Notes: generated by a model not told the origin, from the letters alone. A DNA stretch of 60,101 nt from Pseudomaricurvus sp965656525 (GCA_965656525.1 CBFHKY010000020.1:1-60101), one strand, 5' to 3'. Shown: positions 34,381-44,233, counted from the stretch's first letter. Program-made: numbers and translations.

Positions 34381-35493
34381 TTAATCTTCGATCAAGATGC
34401 GCAGCATACGGCGCAATGGCTCGGCAGCCCCCCATAACAGCTGATCACCTACCGTGAACGCGTTAAGGTATTCTGGCCCCATATTCATTTTACGCAAGCG
34501 TCCTACTGGAACAGACAATGTGCCGGTGACCTTAGTCGGTGTCAGATCGTTTAACGTTGCCGTACGCTCATTAGGTACAACAACCGACCAATCGTTAGCT
34601 TCAGCCAAGATATTTTCCACATCGATCAATGGCACATCTTTGTTCAGCTTGATGGTAAGTGCTTGGCTGTGACAGCGCATAGCGCCCACTCGTACACAAG
34701 TACCATCAATAGCGATAGGGTTTCCGCTGCGACCTAAAATTTTGTTGGTCTCTGCTTGGCCTTTCCACTCTTCGCGGCTTTGTGCATTTTCTAGCTGTGT
34801 ATCAATAAATGGCAGTAAACTGCCCGCTAAAGGATGCCCAAACTGATCGGTGGGAAATTCTTTGCCGCGCATGGTTGCGGCAATTTTGCGATCAATTTCT
34901 AAAATGGCGCTGGCTGGGTCGGCTAACTCATCGGCAACTGAATCACGCAAGACCCCCATCTGGGAGATCAACTCGCGCATATTTTGCGCGCCAGAACCGC
35001 TGGCGGCCTGGTAAGTCATAGCAGAGACCCACTCCACTAAGCCCTCGGTGAACAGCCCACCTAAACCCATCAACATCAAACTGACAGTACAGTTACCGCC
35101 GACGTAGTTTTTAACGCCATTGGCAAGACCGTTTTTGATCACATCGGAGTTAACAGGGTCCAATACAATAATCGCATCTTCCGCCATACGAAGACTGGAA
35201 GCCGCATCGATCCAGTAACCGTTCCAACCCGTCTTACGAAGATCACTGAAGACCGATTTCGTATAATCACCACCCTGACAAGAAACGATCGCATCCAATT
35301 TTGCCAGTTCGGCAATGTCAGTTGCATCTTTCAGTGGTGGAACATCCTTACCAATAGCTGGCCCTTGGCCACCCACGTTGGAAGTCGTAAAAAAAATCGG
35401 TTCGATATCCGCAAAATCGTTTTCTGCTAACATCCGCTCCATTAATACGGAGCCAACCATACCACGCCAACCTACGAAACCTACGCGCATCAT
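34381..35493 (-). CDS. asd: Aspartate-semialdehyde dehydrogenase
   Basis: Asd reduces aspartyl phosphate to aspartate semialdehyde with NADPH, the branch point for lysine/diaminopimelate, threonine and methionine. Seen: the N-terminal nucleotide-binding VGFVGWRGMVGSVLMERM, the catalytic cysteine in VGGNCTVSLMLMGLGGLF, and the C-terminal GAMRCHSQALTIKL block with the active-site histidine. At 370 residues it matches the Gram-negative long form. Two ATG codons at 35493 and 35490 are possible starts. It follows leuB in the leuC-leuD-leuB-asd-fimV order known from Pseudomonas, with a 123-base gap. Confidence 0.97.
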   Translation of the reverse strand: MMRVGFVGWRGMVGSVLMERMLAENDFADIEPIFFTTSNVGGQGPAIGKDVPPLKDATDIAELAKLDAIVSCQGGDYTKSVFSDLRKTGWNGYWIDAASSLRMAEDAIIVLDPVNSDVIKNGLANGVKNYVGGNCTVSLMLMGLGGLFTEGLVEWVSAMTYQAASGSGAQNMRELISQMGVLRDSVADELADPASAILEIDRKIAATMRGKEFPTDQFGHPLAGSLLPFIDTQLENAQSREEWKGQAETNKILGRSGNPIAIDGTCVRVGAMRCHSQALTIKLNKDVPLIDVENILAEANDWSVVVPNERTATLNDLTPTKVTGTLSVPVGRLRKMNMGPEYLNAFTVGDQLLWGAAEPLRRMLRILIED

Positions 35494-35616
35494 TACCTCG
35501 TTAAGCTATGTTGTGTGCGAGCTATCGCTCAAAAATTTGTTCCAGTTTACCACAAGCAGAGGGCGATCGGCGACCGCCGCCCCGCAAGGCAACCTATTGC
35601 TGACTACAGGGCCGAA

Positions 35617-36693
35617 CTACAGTGCCGCAACCACGGCGCTGCCCATTTCAGAGGTAGAAACCTGCGTCATACCTTCCGACATAATATCGGCCGTTCGCAA
35701 ACCCTGATCAAGCACTTTGCTCACCGCCTTTTCAATACGGTCTGCAGCGTGACCTTCTTGCAGTGAATAGCGCAGTAACATAGCCGCCGATAAGATTGTT
35801 GCCAAGGGGTTCGCAAGCCCTTTGCCTGCAATATCAGGCGCCGAGCCATGGCAGGGCTCATAAAAGCCTTTGCTGCCTTCATTAAGCGATGCTGATGGCA
35901 GCATGCCGATAGAGCCGGTAATCATTGAGGCTTCATCCGATAAAATATCGCCGAACAAATTGCCTGTCACAATGACATCAAATTGTTTAGGGTTGATGAC
36001 TAGCTGCATGGCGGCATTGTCTACGTACATATGACTCAGCTCGACTTCTGGATAGTCTTTGGCGACCTCTTCCATCACTTCTCGCCACAGCACGGTTACT
36101 TCGAGCACATTNNNNNNNNNNNNNNNNNNNNNNNNNNNNNNNNNNNNNNNNNNNNNNNNNNNNNNNNNNNNNNNNNNNNNNNNNNNNNNNNNNNNNNNNN
36201 NNNNNNNNNNNNNNNNNNNNNNNNNNNNNNNNNNNNNNNNNNNNNNNNNNNNNNNNNNNNNNNNNNNNNNNNNNNNNNNNNNNNNNNNNNNNNNNNNNNN
36301 AATGTCCAAACCGGCCACCAGCTCTTTTTTCAAAGGCGAAGCGTCTGCCAGCTGTGGAAAAGTAATCGCTGGGCGTAGATTGCCAAACAAGTCCAAATCA
36401 GAGCGAATGTCTAACAAACCCGCCTCTGGGCGCAAGTGTCGCTCGGTTTTACCGTCCCACTGCGGCCCCCCTACTGCACCAAACAGGATGGCATCAGCGG
36501 CGCGAGCTTTATCACGAGTCTCTTCTGGGTAGGGGTGCCCATGCTGATCAAACGCACGGCCACCTAGCATCCCCTCGACAAACACCAAACCCAGCTTATC
36601 TTGCTCGTTGATCGCATCTAATACTTTACGTGCTTCAGCAATAATTTCGGGGCCAATGCCGTCCCCTTCCATAACCAATATGGTTTTACTCAT
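35617..36693 (-). CDS. leuB: 3-isopropylmalate dehydrogenase, interrupted by N-run
   Basis: LeuB oxidatively decarboxylates 3-isopropylmalate to 2-oxoisocaproate in leucine synthesis. Visible are the start MSKTILVMEGDGIGPEIIAEARK, the GAVGGPQWDGK segment, RPEAGLLDIRSDLDLFGNLRP, and after the gap the Mg-binding tract VIVTGNLFGDILSDEASMITGSIG and the EPCHGSAPDIAGKG motif. The N-run at 36112-36300 replaces 63 residues; E. coli LeuB has 62 there, so this gap length is credible and the gene is probably intact at about 358 residues. The missing part includes the LTGGIYFG loop. Confidence 0.95.
   Translation of the reverse strand: MSKTILVMEGDGIGPEIIAEARKVLDAINEQDKLGLVFVEGMLGGRAFDQHGHPYPEETRDKARAADAILFGAVGGPQWDGKTERHLRPEAGLLDIRSDLDLFGNLRPAITFPQLADASPLKKELVAGLDIXXXXXXXXXXXXXXXXXXXXXXXXXXXXXXXXXXXXXXXXXXXXXXXXXXXXXXXXXXXXXXXNVLEVTVLWREVMEEVAKDYPEVELSHMYVDNAAMQLVINPKQFDVIVTGNLFGDILSDEASMITGSIGMLPSASLNEGSKGFYEPCHGSAPDIAGKGLANPLATILSAAMLLRYSLQEGHAADRIEKAVSKVLDQGLRTADIMSEGMTQVSTSEMGSAVVAAL
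36112..36300. other. Run of 189 undetermined bases inside leuB
   Basis: The gap hides the central catalytic loop of LeuB. Its size agrees with the family spacing to within one residue, unlike the gaps in murB and the carboxyltransferase gene. Confidence 0.9.
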
Positions 36694-36788
36694 AAATCAC
36701 TTCTCTTTCACAAAACCCGCACCGAATCATAGCGCGGGCTAAAGGGTTTTATTCGCGGCGCTAGACGCCTTGTTGCTGCTTTGGGCCT

Positions 36789-37439
36789 CTAGTGACCCAC
36801 AGCACCGAATAGCCAAGGGGCTTGTTGTTTACGCTTTTCTTCGTAAGCACGAATGGTGTCCGCCTCTTGCAGGGTCAAGCCAATGTCGTCTAACCCATTC
36901 AGAAGACAATGCTTACGGAATTCATCCATTTCAAAAGCAAATGCTTCACCAGAAGGCGTGGTGACCCGTTGGGTTGCAAGATCAATTGTCAGCTCATAGC
37001 CCTCACTGGCGTACATCTCTTGGAATAATTGCTCAACGATCTCTGCTGATAAAATAATCGGCAACAAACCATTTTTAAAAGAGTTATTAAAAAAGATGTC
37101 GGCGTAGCTGGGTGCAATGATCGCACGAAAGCCATAATCATCCAGCGCCCAAGGCGCGTGTTCACGGCTCGATCCACAGCCAAAGTTCTCTCTCGCCAGC
37201 AGGACTGTAGCCCCTTGGTAACGAGGAAAATTCAACGGAAACTCCATATTGACAGGCCGGCCACTGCAATCTTGATCGGGTAATCCTTCATCCAAGTAAC
37301 GAAGTTCATCAAACAAGTTTTTGCCAAACCCCGTACGCTTGATGGACTTCAAAAAGTTCTTGGGGATAATCATATCGGTATCAACATTGGCGCGATCCAT
37401 AGGCGCCACAATACCGGTGTGCTGAGTAAAACTTTTCAC
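36789..37439 (-). CDS. leuD: 3-isopropylmalate dehydratase small subunit
   Basis: The small subunit of isopropylmalate isomerase, partner of LeuC. It is 216 residues, with the swivel-domain motifs APMDRANVDTDMIIPKNFLK near the start and ENFGCGSSREHAPWALDDYG in the middle. The start is GTG at 37439, supported by a strong GGAGGAAA six bases upstream. It is 21 bases downstream of leuC and 95 upstream of leuB, one leftward operon. Confidence 0.96.
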   Translation of the reverse strand: MKSFTQHTGIVAPMDRANVDTDMIIPKNFLKSIKRTGFGKNLFDELRYLDEGLPDQDCSGRPVNMEFPLNFPRYQGATVLLARENFGCGSSREHAPWALDDYGFRAIIAPSYADIFFNNSFKNGLLPIILSAEIVEQLFQEMYASEGYELTIDLATQRVTTPSGEAFAFEMDEFRKHCLLNGLDDIGLTLQEADTIRAYEEKRKQQAPWLFGAVGH

Positions 37440-37460
37440 GCTAGGTTTCCTCCAAAGCTC

Positions 37461-38879
37461 TTAAAGATCACGAACATCGACAAAATGACCGGCAATCGCT
37501 GCCGCTGCCGCCATTGCTGGACTCACTAAGTGAGTGCGCCCACCATACCCTTGACGCCCTTCAAAGTTGCGATTTGACGTAGACGCGCAATGCTCGCCAT
37601 TGCCCAACTTATCGGCATTCATTGCCAGACACATAGAGCAGCCGGGTTCCCGCCACTGAAAGCCCGCAGCGAGTAAAATCTTGTCCAAACCCTCGGCTTC
37701 CGCCTGTGCTTTTACTAAGCCTGAACCCGGCACCACCATCGCCTCTTTAACACTGGAAGCCACTGTGCGCCCTTTTGCCACCTCAGCCGCCGCACGGATG
37801 TCTTCAATACGAGAGTTAGTGCACGAACCAATAAATACTTTATCTAGGTGGATATCGGTAATTTTCTGGCCAGCTTGCAGCCCCATGTAGGCTAAAGCAC
37901 GCTCAATACCAGACTTTTTCACAGGATCAGATTCTTGAGCTGGATCTGGGATAGCCGCATCTACGGGCAATACCATTTCTGGGGATGTACCCCAGCTTAC
38001 TTGCGGCTTGATGCTGGCCCCATCTAACTCAACAACTTTATCGAATACCGCATCATCATCACTCACCAACTCACGCCAATTAGCAACCGCAGCCTCCCAT
38101 TGATCAGCCTTAGGCGCATAAAGACGCCCTTTGACATAATCAATGGTGATGTCGTCCACCGCCACCATACCTGCCCGGGCACCGGCCTCAATCGCCATGT
38201 TGCAGACGGTCATGCGACCTTCCATCGACATATTGCGGAACACTTCACCACCAAACTCAATCGCGTAACCCGTACCACCTGCCGTACCGATTTTACCAAT
38301 GATGGCCAAAACCACATCTTTAGCCGTGACACCAAGCGACAGTGTTCCGGTTACGTTGATCAACATGTTTTTCATTTTTTTGGCCACTAAACATTGTGTG
38401 GCCATAACGTGCTCAACTTCTGAGGTACCAATGCCATGAGCCAAAGCGCCCAAGGCTCCGTCCGTTGCGGTATGAGAGTCACCACAAACGATGGTCATTC
38501 CGGGTAAGCAGGCACCACTTTCAGGCCCAATGACATGCACGATCCCCTGACGCTTGTCGTTAATTTTGTATTCGACAATGCCAAATTCATCGCAGTTATC
38601 ATCCAATGTTTGCACTTGTATACGAGACACAGGATCTTCTATGCCTTCTACACCTGAAGCTCGCTCGACTTGCGTCGTGGGCACATTGTGATCAGGCGTT
38701 GCTAAGATGCTGTCCACACGCCACGGCTTGCGACCCGCTAAGCGCAGTCCTTCAAAAGCCTGTGGTGTGGTTACTTCGTGAATGATGTGACGATCGATAT
38801 AAATCAAAGCAGAGCCATCGTCCCTTTCTTTGACCAAATGTGCATCCCACAATTTATCGTAGAGGGTTTTGCCAGCCAT
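37461..38879 (-). CDS. leuC: 3-isopropylmalate dehydratase large subunit
   Basis: An aconitase-family [4Fe-4S] enzyme isomerising 2- to 3-isopropylmalate in leucine synthesis. The three cluster cysteines lie in IGSCTNSRIED and EPGCSMCLAMNAD. Other family signatures are TIVCGDSHTATDGALGALAHGIGTSEVEHV and NRNFEGRQGYGGRTHLVSPAMAAAAAIAGH (given here only as landmarks near residues 130-160 and 430-460). Length is 472 residues. It is the first gene of leuC-leuD-leuB, divergent from a LysR-type regulator with 173 bases between, where the promoter must lie. Confidence 0.97.
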   Translation of the reverse strand: MAGKTLYDKLWDAHLVKERDDGSALIYIDRHIIHEVTTPQAFEGLRLAGRKPWRVDSILATPDHNVPTTQVERASGVEGIEDPVSRIQVQTLDDNCDEFGIVEYKINDKRQGIVHVIGPESGACLPGMTIVCGDSHTATDGALGALAHGIGTSEVEHVMATQCLVAKKMKNMLINVTGTLSLGVTAKDVVLAIIGKIGTAGGTGYAIEFGGEVFRNMSMEGRMTVCNMAIEAGARAGMVAVDDITIDYVKGRLYAPKADQWEAAVANWRELVSDDDAVFDKVVELDGASIKPQVSWGTSPEMVLPVDAAIPDPAQESDPVKKSGIERALAYMGLQAGQKITDIHLDKVFIGSCTNSRIEDIRAAAEVAKGRTVASSVKEAMVVPGSGLVKAQAEAEGLDKILLAAGFQWREPGCSMCLAMNADKLGNGEHCASTSNRNFEGRQGYGGRTHLVSPAMAAAAAIAGHFVDVRDL

Positions 38880-39023
38880 AAGAGCCTCTTTTAACAGGTG
38901 GTGCGTTTAATAAATTGCCGACAGGTTTTGCATTTCTCTGAATGTTTAAACAGTCGACCACGGTAAGGTTTGCATTTTAAACGAGACTATCAATAATATA
39001 AATTCATCTTTATTATTAAATTC

Positions 39024-39038
39024 ATTCCAAAAAGGAAT
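39024..39038. promoter_or_regulatory. LysR-type binding box in the leuC-lysR divergent region
   Basis: The sequence ATTCC-AAAAA-GGAAT is a perfect inverted repeat and fits the T-N11-A core of LysR-family operators. It ends 14 bases before the lysR start codon and lies 145 bases upstream of leuC. This position suits negative autoregulation, with possible control of leuCDB. Recognised by eye only. Confidence 0.5.
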
Positions 39039-39052
39039 CCCAATAGTTCGCC

Positions 39053-39961
39053 ATGGATACACAACATCTGAGAGCTTTTATCACAGTCGCCCGCTTTGCA
39101 TCATTCACTGAAGCCGCTGAACGGCTCCACATTACCCAGCCTGCTGTCAGCAAGCGTATTGCAACTCTGGAGAGCAACTTGTGTTGTCAATTATTTGATC
39201 GTATTGGACGACGAGTGGCTTTAACAGAAGCCGGTAAGGCATTGCTACCACGAGCGGAACACATACTGCAGACCGTGATGGATACCGAGCAAGCTCTGAC
39301 TAATCTCGCGGGGGAAGTGCGCGGGCCATTAAAGTTAGCCACCAGCCATCACATCGGCTTGCACCATCTACCGAAGATCCTCAAGCCTTACGCACTTATG
39401 TATCCACAGGTTAAGCTCGAACTGGATTTCATCGATTCAGAACAGGCCCCTGAGGCCTTACAGCGCGGGGATATTGAACTGGCTCTGGTCACTTTATCGC
39501 CAGATAAAGCCAACCGAGACAACATGAATTATGTGTCACTGTGGCACGATCCTCTCGATATCGTCGTAGCCGTCGATCACCCGCTGACAAGACACCCCCA
39601 GATAACCTTGTCAGATTTAGCGGATTATCCCGCCATCCTACCTGCCCTAACGACCCACACCACAGAACTGATACAACGTTTATTTAGACAAGCAGGCATA
39701 AGTGTAGAGATCAGCATGACGACCAATTACTTAGAGACCATCAAAATGATGGTCTCCATCGGGCTTGGGTGGAGCGCCTTACCTCACACCATCAGCCGCG
39801 ACAGCCATTCAACAGACTTAACCATTTTGTCTGTCGAAGGGGCGCAATTATCGCGAACATTGGGCTGTGTGCTGCACGCCGATCGAACCCTGAGCAATGC
39901 GGCCAACCGCTTCTTGAGAGCGCTTCAACAATCCGCCCACCCCGATGATAAGTCGATTTAA
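39053..39961 (+). CDS. LysR-family transcriptional regulator
   Basis: A 302-residue LysR-type regulator. The N-terminal winged helix-turn-helix (1-60) reads DTQHLRAFITVARFASFTEA and LHITQPAVSKRIATLE. The substrate-binding domain (about 90-295) follows, with GPLKLATSHHIGLHHLP at its start. Position, divergent from leuC, matches a Pseudomonas LysR gene next to leuC, so leucine pathway control is plausible, though no effector is known. Its stop overlaps the stop of the converging molybdoenzyme gene by three bases. Confidence 0.93.
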   Translation: MDTQHLRAFITVARFASFTEAAERLHITQPAVSKRIATLESNLCCQLFDRIGRRVALTEAGKALLPRAEHILQTVMDTEQALTNLAGEVRGPLKLATSHHIGLHHLPKILKPYALMYPQVKLELDFIDSEQAPEALQRGDIELALVTLSPDKANRDNMNYVSLWHDPLDIVVAVDHPLTRHPQITLSDLADYPAILPALTTHTTELIQRLFRQAGISVEISMTTNYLETIKMMVSIGLGWSALPHTISRDSHSTDLTILSVEGAQLSRTLGCVLHADRTLSNAANRFLRALQQSAHPDDKSI

Positions 39962-42249
39962 ACGATTCGTTGCGATTTATGCTGATGCAGCTCAATAGCG
40001 ATGGTTTTTGACGTTGGGGTTCGGCAATCATCGGCATAGCTAGCAAGGGGCACCAAAGGGTTGGTTTCTGGGTAATAAGCCGCAATATTACCTGCTGGAA
40101 TATCATAGGGAACGAGCGTAAAACCTCGAACTTCGCGAACCTGATCATCGTCCCACAGCGAGCGAACATCGACCTTCTCGCCTGGCTCAAAACCCAAACG
40201 GCGAATATCCTCTTCGTTCACAAACAGTACATTGCGCTCGCCATGAACACCTCGATAACGGTCATCCATGCCATAGATTGTCGTGTTGTACTGATCATGA
40301 GAACGCAGAGTTTGCAAGATCAAGCTGGATGGCTGTAACTGACTGGCCGCTTTCACAGGCAATACCGATTCAGGCAACGGATGACTGTGCATCAGGAGTT
40401 TTTCGCAGTGAGTGAGCCATTCTCGCTCTCGAGCTGGGTTCCCAAGATAAAACCCCCCGGGCTTTTGCAAACGCTGATTGAATTGCTCAAAACCGGTAAC
40501 CGTACATTCTATATGATCGCGAATTCGATCATAGTCCGCCACGAGATACAGCCAATCGATCGGCTCATCCCCCAAAACAGCTTGCGCGATACCCGCAATA
40601 ATCGCCGGTTCGGAACGCATGGTTGTCGCCAAAGGTTCCAGTACACCCTCAGAGCTATGAACCATGCTAAAAGAATCTTCGACAGTGACTTTTTGAGGGC
40701 CATTGGCTTGCCAATCGATATCCGTCCGCCCTAAACATGGCAGAATCAACGCTTCCTTTCCCGTGGCCAAATGGGAGCGATTCAACTTGGTACTGATATG
40801 TACTGTCAGGTCACAATTAGCCAGTGCTTTCTCCGTCACAGGAGTGTCTGGCGTAGCAGCAGCAAAGTTACCCCCCAAGCCAATAAAGATTTTACTCTCA
40901 CCCTCTTTCATAGCGGTTACGGCTTCAACGGTGGAATGGCCATGCGCGCGAGGCGAGCAAATATTAAATTGCTGATCCAGTGCTTGTAAAAAGGCTTCGT
41001 CGGGGCGCTCATTGATGCCCATCGTGCGATCACCTTGAACATTGCTGTGACCTCGCACTGGGCAGAGACCTGCTCCCTCTCGGCCCACGTGACCACCCAG
41101 CGCCATAAAGTTTACCAATTCGTGAATCGTTGGCACTGAATGGTAATGCTGAGTGATTCCCATCGCCCACGTCGTAATGACTTTGTTAGACTCGGCGTAA
41201 ATACGAGCGGCTAAGGCGAGCTGTTCACGACGCAAGCCAGACTGCTCTTCAATTTTATCCCAAGGCGTTTCTTCCACCTGCCGTAGGTACGGCGCCACGC
41301 CTAAAACATGCTCCGTCAGAAACTGTTTATCCCACTCAGTGTTTTCCTCTTGCAACACTTTGACCATACCCCGCACAGCGGCCATATCACCACCGAGCTT
41401 GGGGGTCAGATACAGTGAATTCATCGTCGAAGCGGAATTAGTGAGCATCTCCGCGGGGTTTTGGGGATGCTGAAATTTTTCTAAGCCGCGCTCACGCAGG
41501 GTATTAAAAACGACAACTTTGGCCCCGCGCTTCATGGCATTGCGCAACGTCTCTAGCATACGAGGGTGGTTGGTTCCTGGGTTTTGACCAAACACAAAAA
41601 TTGCATCGGCGTGATCAAAATCCTCTAGTGTCACAGTGCCCTTTCCAACCCCTATACTGCCGGTTAAAGCTACGCCACTGGCTTCATGGCACATATTAGA
41701 GCAGTCGGGGAAATTATTGGTTCCGAAGGTTCGACCAAAGAGCTGGTATAAAAAGGCGGCTTCATTGCTGGCACGACCCGATGTATACAGTTCGAGTTGA
41801 TTGGGGGAGTCCAATTGCTTTAAGTGAGTTGCAATTGTACGAAAGGCTTCATCCCATTCGATCGGCTCATAGCAATCATTGTCTGGGTTGTAACGCATCG
41901 GTTCGGTTAAGCGACCTTGATATTCAAGGTAGTAGCCCGACTGCTGTTTTAACCAACTGACTGGGTGCTGCTTGAAGAATTCTCTATCGACAACCTTAGA
42001 GGTAGCCTCCCAATTAACCGCTTTAGCGCCATTTTCACAAAAGCGAATTCGATGCGGCTTGGCCTCCTCACCCCAAGCACAACCGGGACAATCGAACCCG
42101 TGATCTTGATTGGTGTGCAACAGCGAACGGATATTTTTAAACGCATTGCGACTCTTTAACAAATGCTGAGTCGTACTTTTTAAAGCACCCCAGCCACCTG
42201 CCGGAGGTAATTCTGAGCGATCGGTCTTATCGGCGTGGTCGTTACTCAT
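39958..42249 (-). CDS. FdhF/YdeP-family molybdopterin oxidoreductase
   Basis: A 763-residue cytoplasmic molybdopterin enzyme of the YdeP family, related to formate dehydrogenase H but with different N-terminal features: FDCPGCAWGEE near residue 53 is the only cysteine pair where FdhF has a four-cysteine iron-sulfur motif. Family blocks are PIEWDEAFRTIATHLK, YTSGRASNEAAFLYQLF, FGQNPGTNHPRMLETL and GGHVGREGAGLCPVRGHSNVQG. The C-terminal molybdopterin-binding domain includes TLRSHDQYNTTIYGMDDRYRG. In E. coli YdeP is linked to acid resistance; the substrate is not established. The next gene upstream is fdhD, needed to sulfurate the cofactor in this family, but it is frameshifted here. Confidence 0.92.
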   Translation of the reverse strand: MSNDHADKTDRSELPPAGGWGALKSTTQHLLKSRNAFKNIRSLLHTNQDHGFDCPGCAWGEEAKPHRIRFCENGAKAVNWEATSKVVDREFFKQHPVSWLKQQSGYYLEYQGRLTEPMRYNPDNDCYEPIEWDEAFRTIATHLKQLDSPNQLELYTSGRASNEAAFLYQLFGRTFGTNNFPDCSNMCHEASGVALTGSIGVGKGTVTLEDFDHADAIFVFGQNPGTNHPRMLETLRNAMKRGAKVVVFNTLRERGLEKFQHPQNPAEMLTNSASTMNSLYLTPKLGGDMAAVRGMVKVLQEENTEWDKQFLTEHVLGVAPYLRQVEETPWDKIEEQSGLRREQLALAARIYAESNKVITTWAMGITQHYHSVPTIHELVNFMALGGHVGREGAGLCPVRGHSNVQGDRTMGINERPDEAFLQALDQQFNICSPRAHGHSTVEAVTAMKEGESKIFIGLGGNFAAATPDTPVTEKALANCDLTVHISTKLNRSHLATGKEALILPCLGRTDIDWQANGPQKVTVEDSFSMVHSSEGVLEPLATTMRSEPAIIAGIAQAVLGDEPIDWLYLVADYDRIRDHIECTVTGFEQFNQRLQKPGGFYLGNPAREREWLTHCEKLLMHSHPLPESVLPVKAASQLQPSSLILQTLRSHDQYNTTIYGMDDRYRGVHGERNVLFVNEEDIRRLGFEPGEKVDVRSLWDDDQVREVRGFTLVPYDIPAGNIAAYYPETNPLVPLASYADDCRTPTSKTIAIELHQHKSQRIV

Positions 42250-42289
42250 AATGCTGCTTTCCTGTATGAAAATAACGTTTCATTTGACT

Positions 42290-43145
42290 TTAATTGGCGC
42301 AAGAATCGCTGCGGGGTGAAAAAACTTGGATCTGTCGCTGTCTTGAATAGCGCAACAAGTTTAAATTGTAGTAACGCGCGAGTTGAATGGCGAGACTGCT
42401 GGGCGTACCCAAGTGGATCAATGTCGAAACCCCTGCCCGTATGGCTTTCTGCACCAGCTCAACACTACTTCGACTGCTGTACACTATAATCGGTTAAACA
42501 CAGCTCCTGCTGTAGCGCATACCCAATCACTTTGTCCAAGGCATTATGTCGCCCAATATCCTGCTGACAAGTAACTGTTTCACCCAACGGGTTTCGCAGC
42601 ATCGCCACATGCAAACCCTCACCGAACATGGTGGTTTGCGTGCGGTCATCCAAATCATGGGCATTCAGGGATCCTTGAGCCTGATTGAGCAACTCAGACA
42701 AATCACTCAAATATTCTGCCTTGGGTAGAGGGCGTTTTGGCAACGTTGTTAAAGGGGGAACAGCACTTTCAACAGCCTCATGACCACATAAACCACAACC
42801 GCTGGTGACTGACCGAGGCCGCTGACCTCTATAATAATAAAACCGACGAGGACTGATCTCTAAATCGATCGCAAGCACATCCAACTGCGGTGAGTTTTGT
42901 TCAGCGGACAGAGGTTGTTTATTAAAAGAAACGACCAGATCGCGAAGATCTTTTATGTGGGTAATAATCCCTTCACTGAAAGCAAAACCGATGGCGAAAG
43001 CTTCTACATGAATCGGGGTAAGCATCATAACCGCATGGGCAATACCATTAACGGTAATGCTGGCCGGAACTTCAACGGCACATCCTTGGGGAGCGTTACC
43101 AAGAGCATGGAGAGCGATATTCTGGCTGTCAGAGCTGTACGACAT
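42290..43145 (-). pseudogene. fdhD: fdhD (formate dehydrogenase accessory sulfurtransferase), frameshifted
   Basis: FdhD transfers sulfur to the molybdenum cofactor of formate-dehydrogenase-type enzymes. The first frame (43145 down to a stop at 42465) encodes 226 residues with MSYSSDSQNI at the start, the CGLCG motif (Cys117, Cys120) and DIGRHNALDKVIGYAL. It stops early after LTDYSVQQSK. The missing C-terminus continues in another frame from GTG at 42484: VYSSRSSVELVQKAIRAGVS then SSLAIQLARYYNLNLL, ending at 42290. Dropping one base near 42485 joins DY to VYSSRSSVEL and gives about 284 residues, the normal length. The frame must change between about 42468 and 42494. Either the gene is recently inactivated or this is a sequencing error; no programmed slip site is obvious. 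Confidence 0.9.
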
Positions 43146-43425
43146 AGTAAGAGGAAGCTTTTATGATCAGGAATTTTGAATACAGTATGTAAGCAGTTCG
43201 TAGCGGTCAATCATGCTAACACTTTGCTTTTCTCTTCCCAATAAGACGAACACCCACCCCACAGTGCGCTGTATAACGTATTGCAAGCGATGACTTAGAC
43301 GAAATATTAAGCACTCTATTCAATAACCATTGGTCTTTAAAGAGCATTATTCCTATACGACAAACGACAAATCTTAAATTTTAATCTATGCTCACCACCA
43401 ACTACCCACACGCATGGACACGACA

Positions 43426-44187
43426 ATGAAAACAGCTTTTGCAATCCCCCAGCTAGCCGTCGCCGCTGCCCTTTCAATGGTCTCTTCTACGGCGCTGTCA
43501 GACACCATCTTTGGCATTTACGCCGGAGCCGCTGTCTGGCAAGCGGATGTATCCGGCGATATCGGTAAGAGCACAACAAAGGCGAATAACCTCGGGCTCG
43601 ATGATGACAACAGCAATGTTTTTTATGTGGCTCTGGAGCACCCCGTTCCTTTACTGCCCAATATTAAATTGCAGCAAACTCAACTCAACATTGATGGCAG
43701 CGACACTTTAAAAAGTGATTTCACCGTTGATGATCAAACCTTTTCGGCCAACACAGAAGTACACACAGAACTCAATTTCGATCACACCGATGTCGTTCTC
43801 TACTATGAACTGTTGGATAACTGGGTGAACTTCGACTTTGGTGTGAATTTACGCAATTTTGACGGTGACGCTCGGGTCACAAGCAACAATCAATCCGAAC
43901 AAGTAGACCTTAATGGTTGGGTACCAATGCTCTATGGTAAAGCCCAATTTGATCTGCCGTTTTCGGGCTGGTCTTTAGCCGCAGAAGCCAGTGCAATCTC
44001 TTATGAAGGTGATCGATTAGTAGACACTACCGCAAAGGTTGCCTATGAATCCGATTTAGTCCCTCTAATGGGCCTAGGGTTTGAGTTGGGCTATCGTGAG
44101 ATGTCATTAAAATTGGATGAGCTGGACGATTTAGAAGCCGATGTTTCTATCGGCGGCCCCTACGCTGCCGTTACTCTGCACTTCTAA
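43426..44187 (+). CDS. Outer-membrane beta-barrel protein, TIGR04219-like
   Basis: A 253-residue predicted outer-membrane protein. The signal peptide (about 1-25) ends STALSD, and the mature part has alternating strands and ends with a C-terminal phenylalanine (AAVTLHF), typical of outer-membrane barrels. The opening FGIYAGAAVWQADVSGDIG and the late PLMGLGFELGYREMSLKL suggest the TIGR04219 family, whose role is unknown. The ATG at 43426 gives a clean signal peptide with GGA seven bases upstream; the ATG at 43414 would add four residues. It is divergent from fdhD, with 280 bases between in which I see no other gene, and converges on the MFS gene. Confidence 0.85.
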   Translation: MKTAFAIPQLAVAAALSMVSSTALSDTIFGIYAGAAVWQADVSGDIGKSTTKANNLGLDDDNSNVFYVALEHPVPLLPNIKLQQTQLNIDGSDTLKSDFTVDDQTFSANTEVHTELNFDHTDVVLYYELLDNWVNFDFGVNLRNFDGDARVTSNNQSEQVDLNGWVPMLYGKAQFDLPFSGWSLAAEASAISYEGDRLVDTTAKVAYESDLVPLMGLGFELGYREMSLKLDELDDLEADVSIGGPYAAVTLHF

Positions 44188-44233
44188 CTTTCACGCTGAG
44201 CCTTAGCACTAGTCTGAGACTCAGCGCTCGCCT

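Noticed and set aside
34118..34437. Open frames across the heptamer region encoding periodic SHLAPRT or GARCEVR peptides
   Set aside because: They are translations of the GTGCGAG tandem repeat plus undetermined bases, with no ribosome site and no conserved family.
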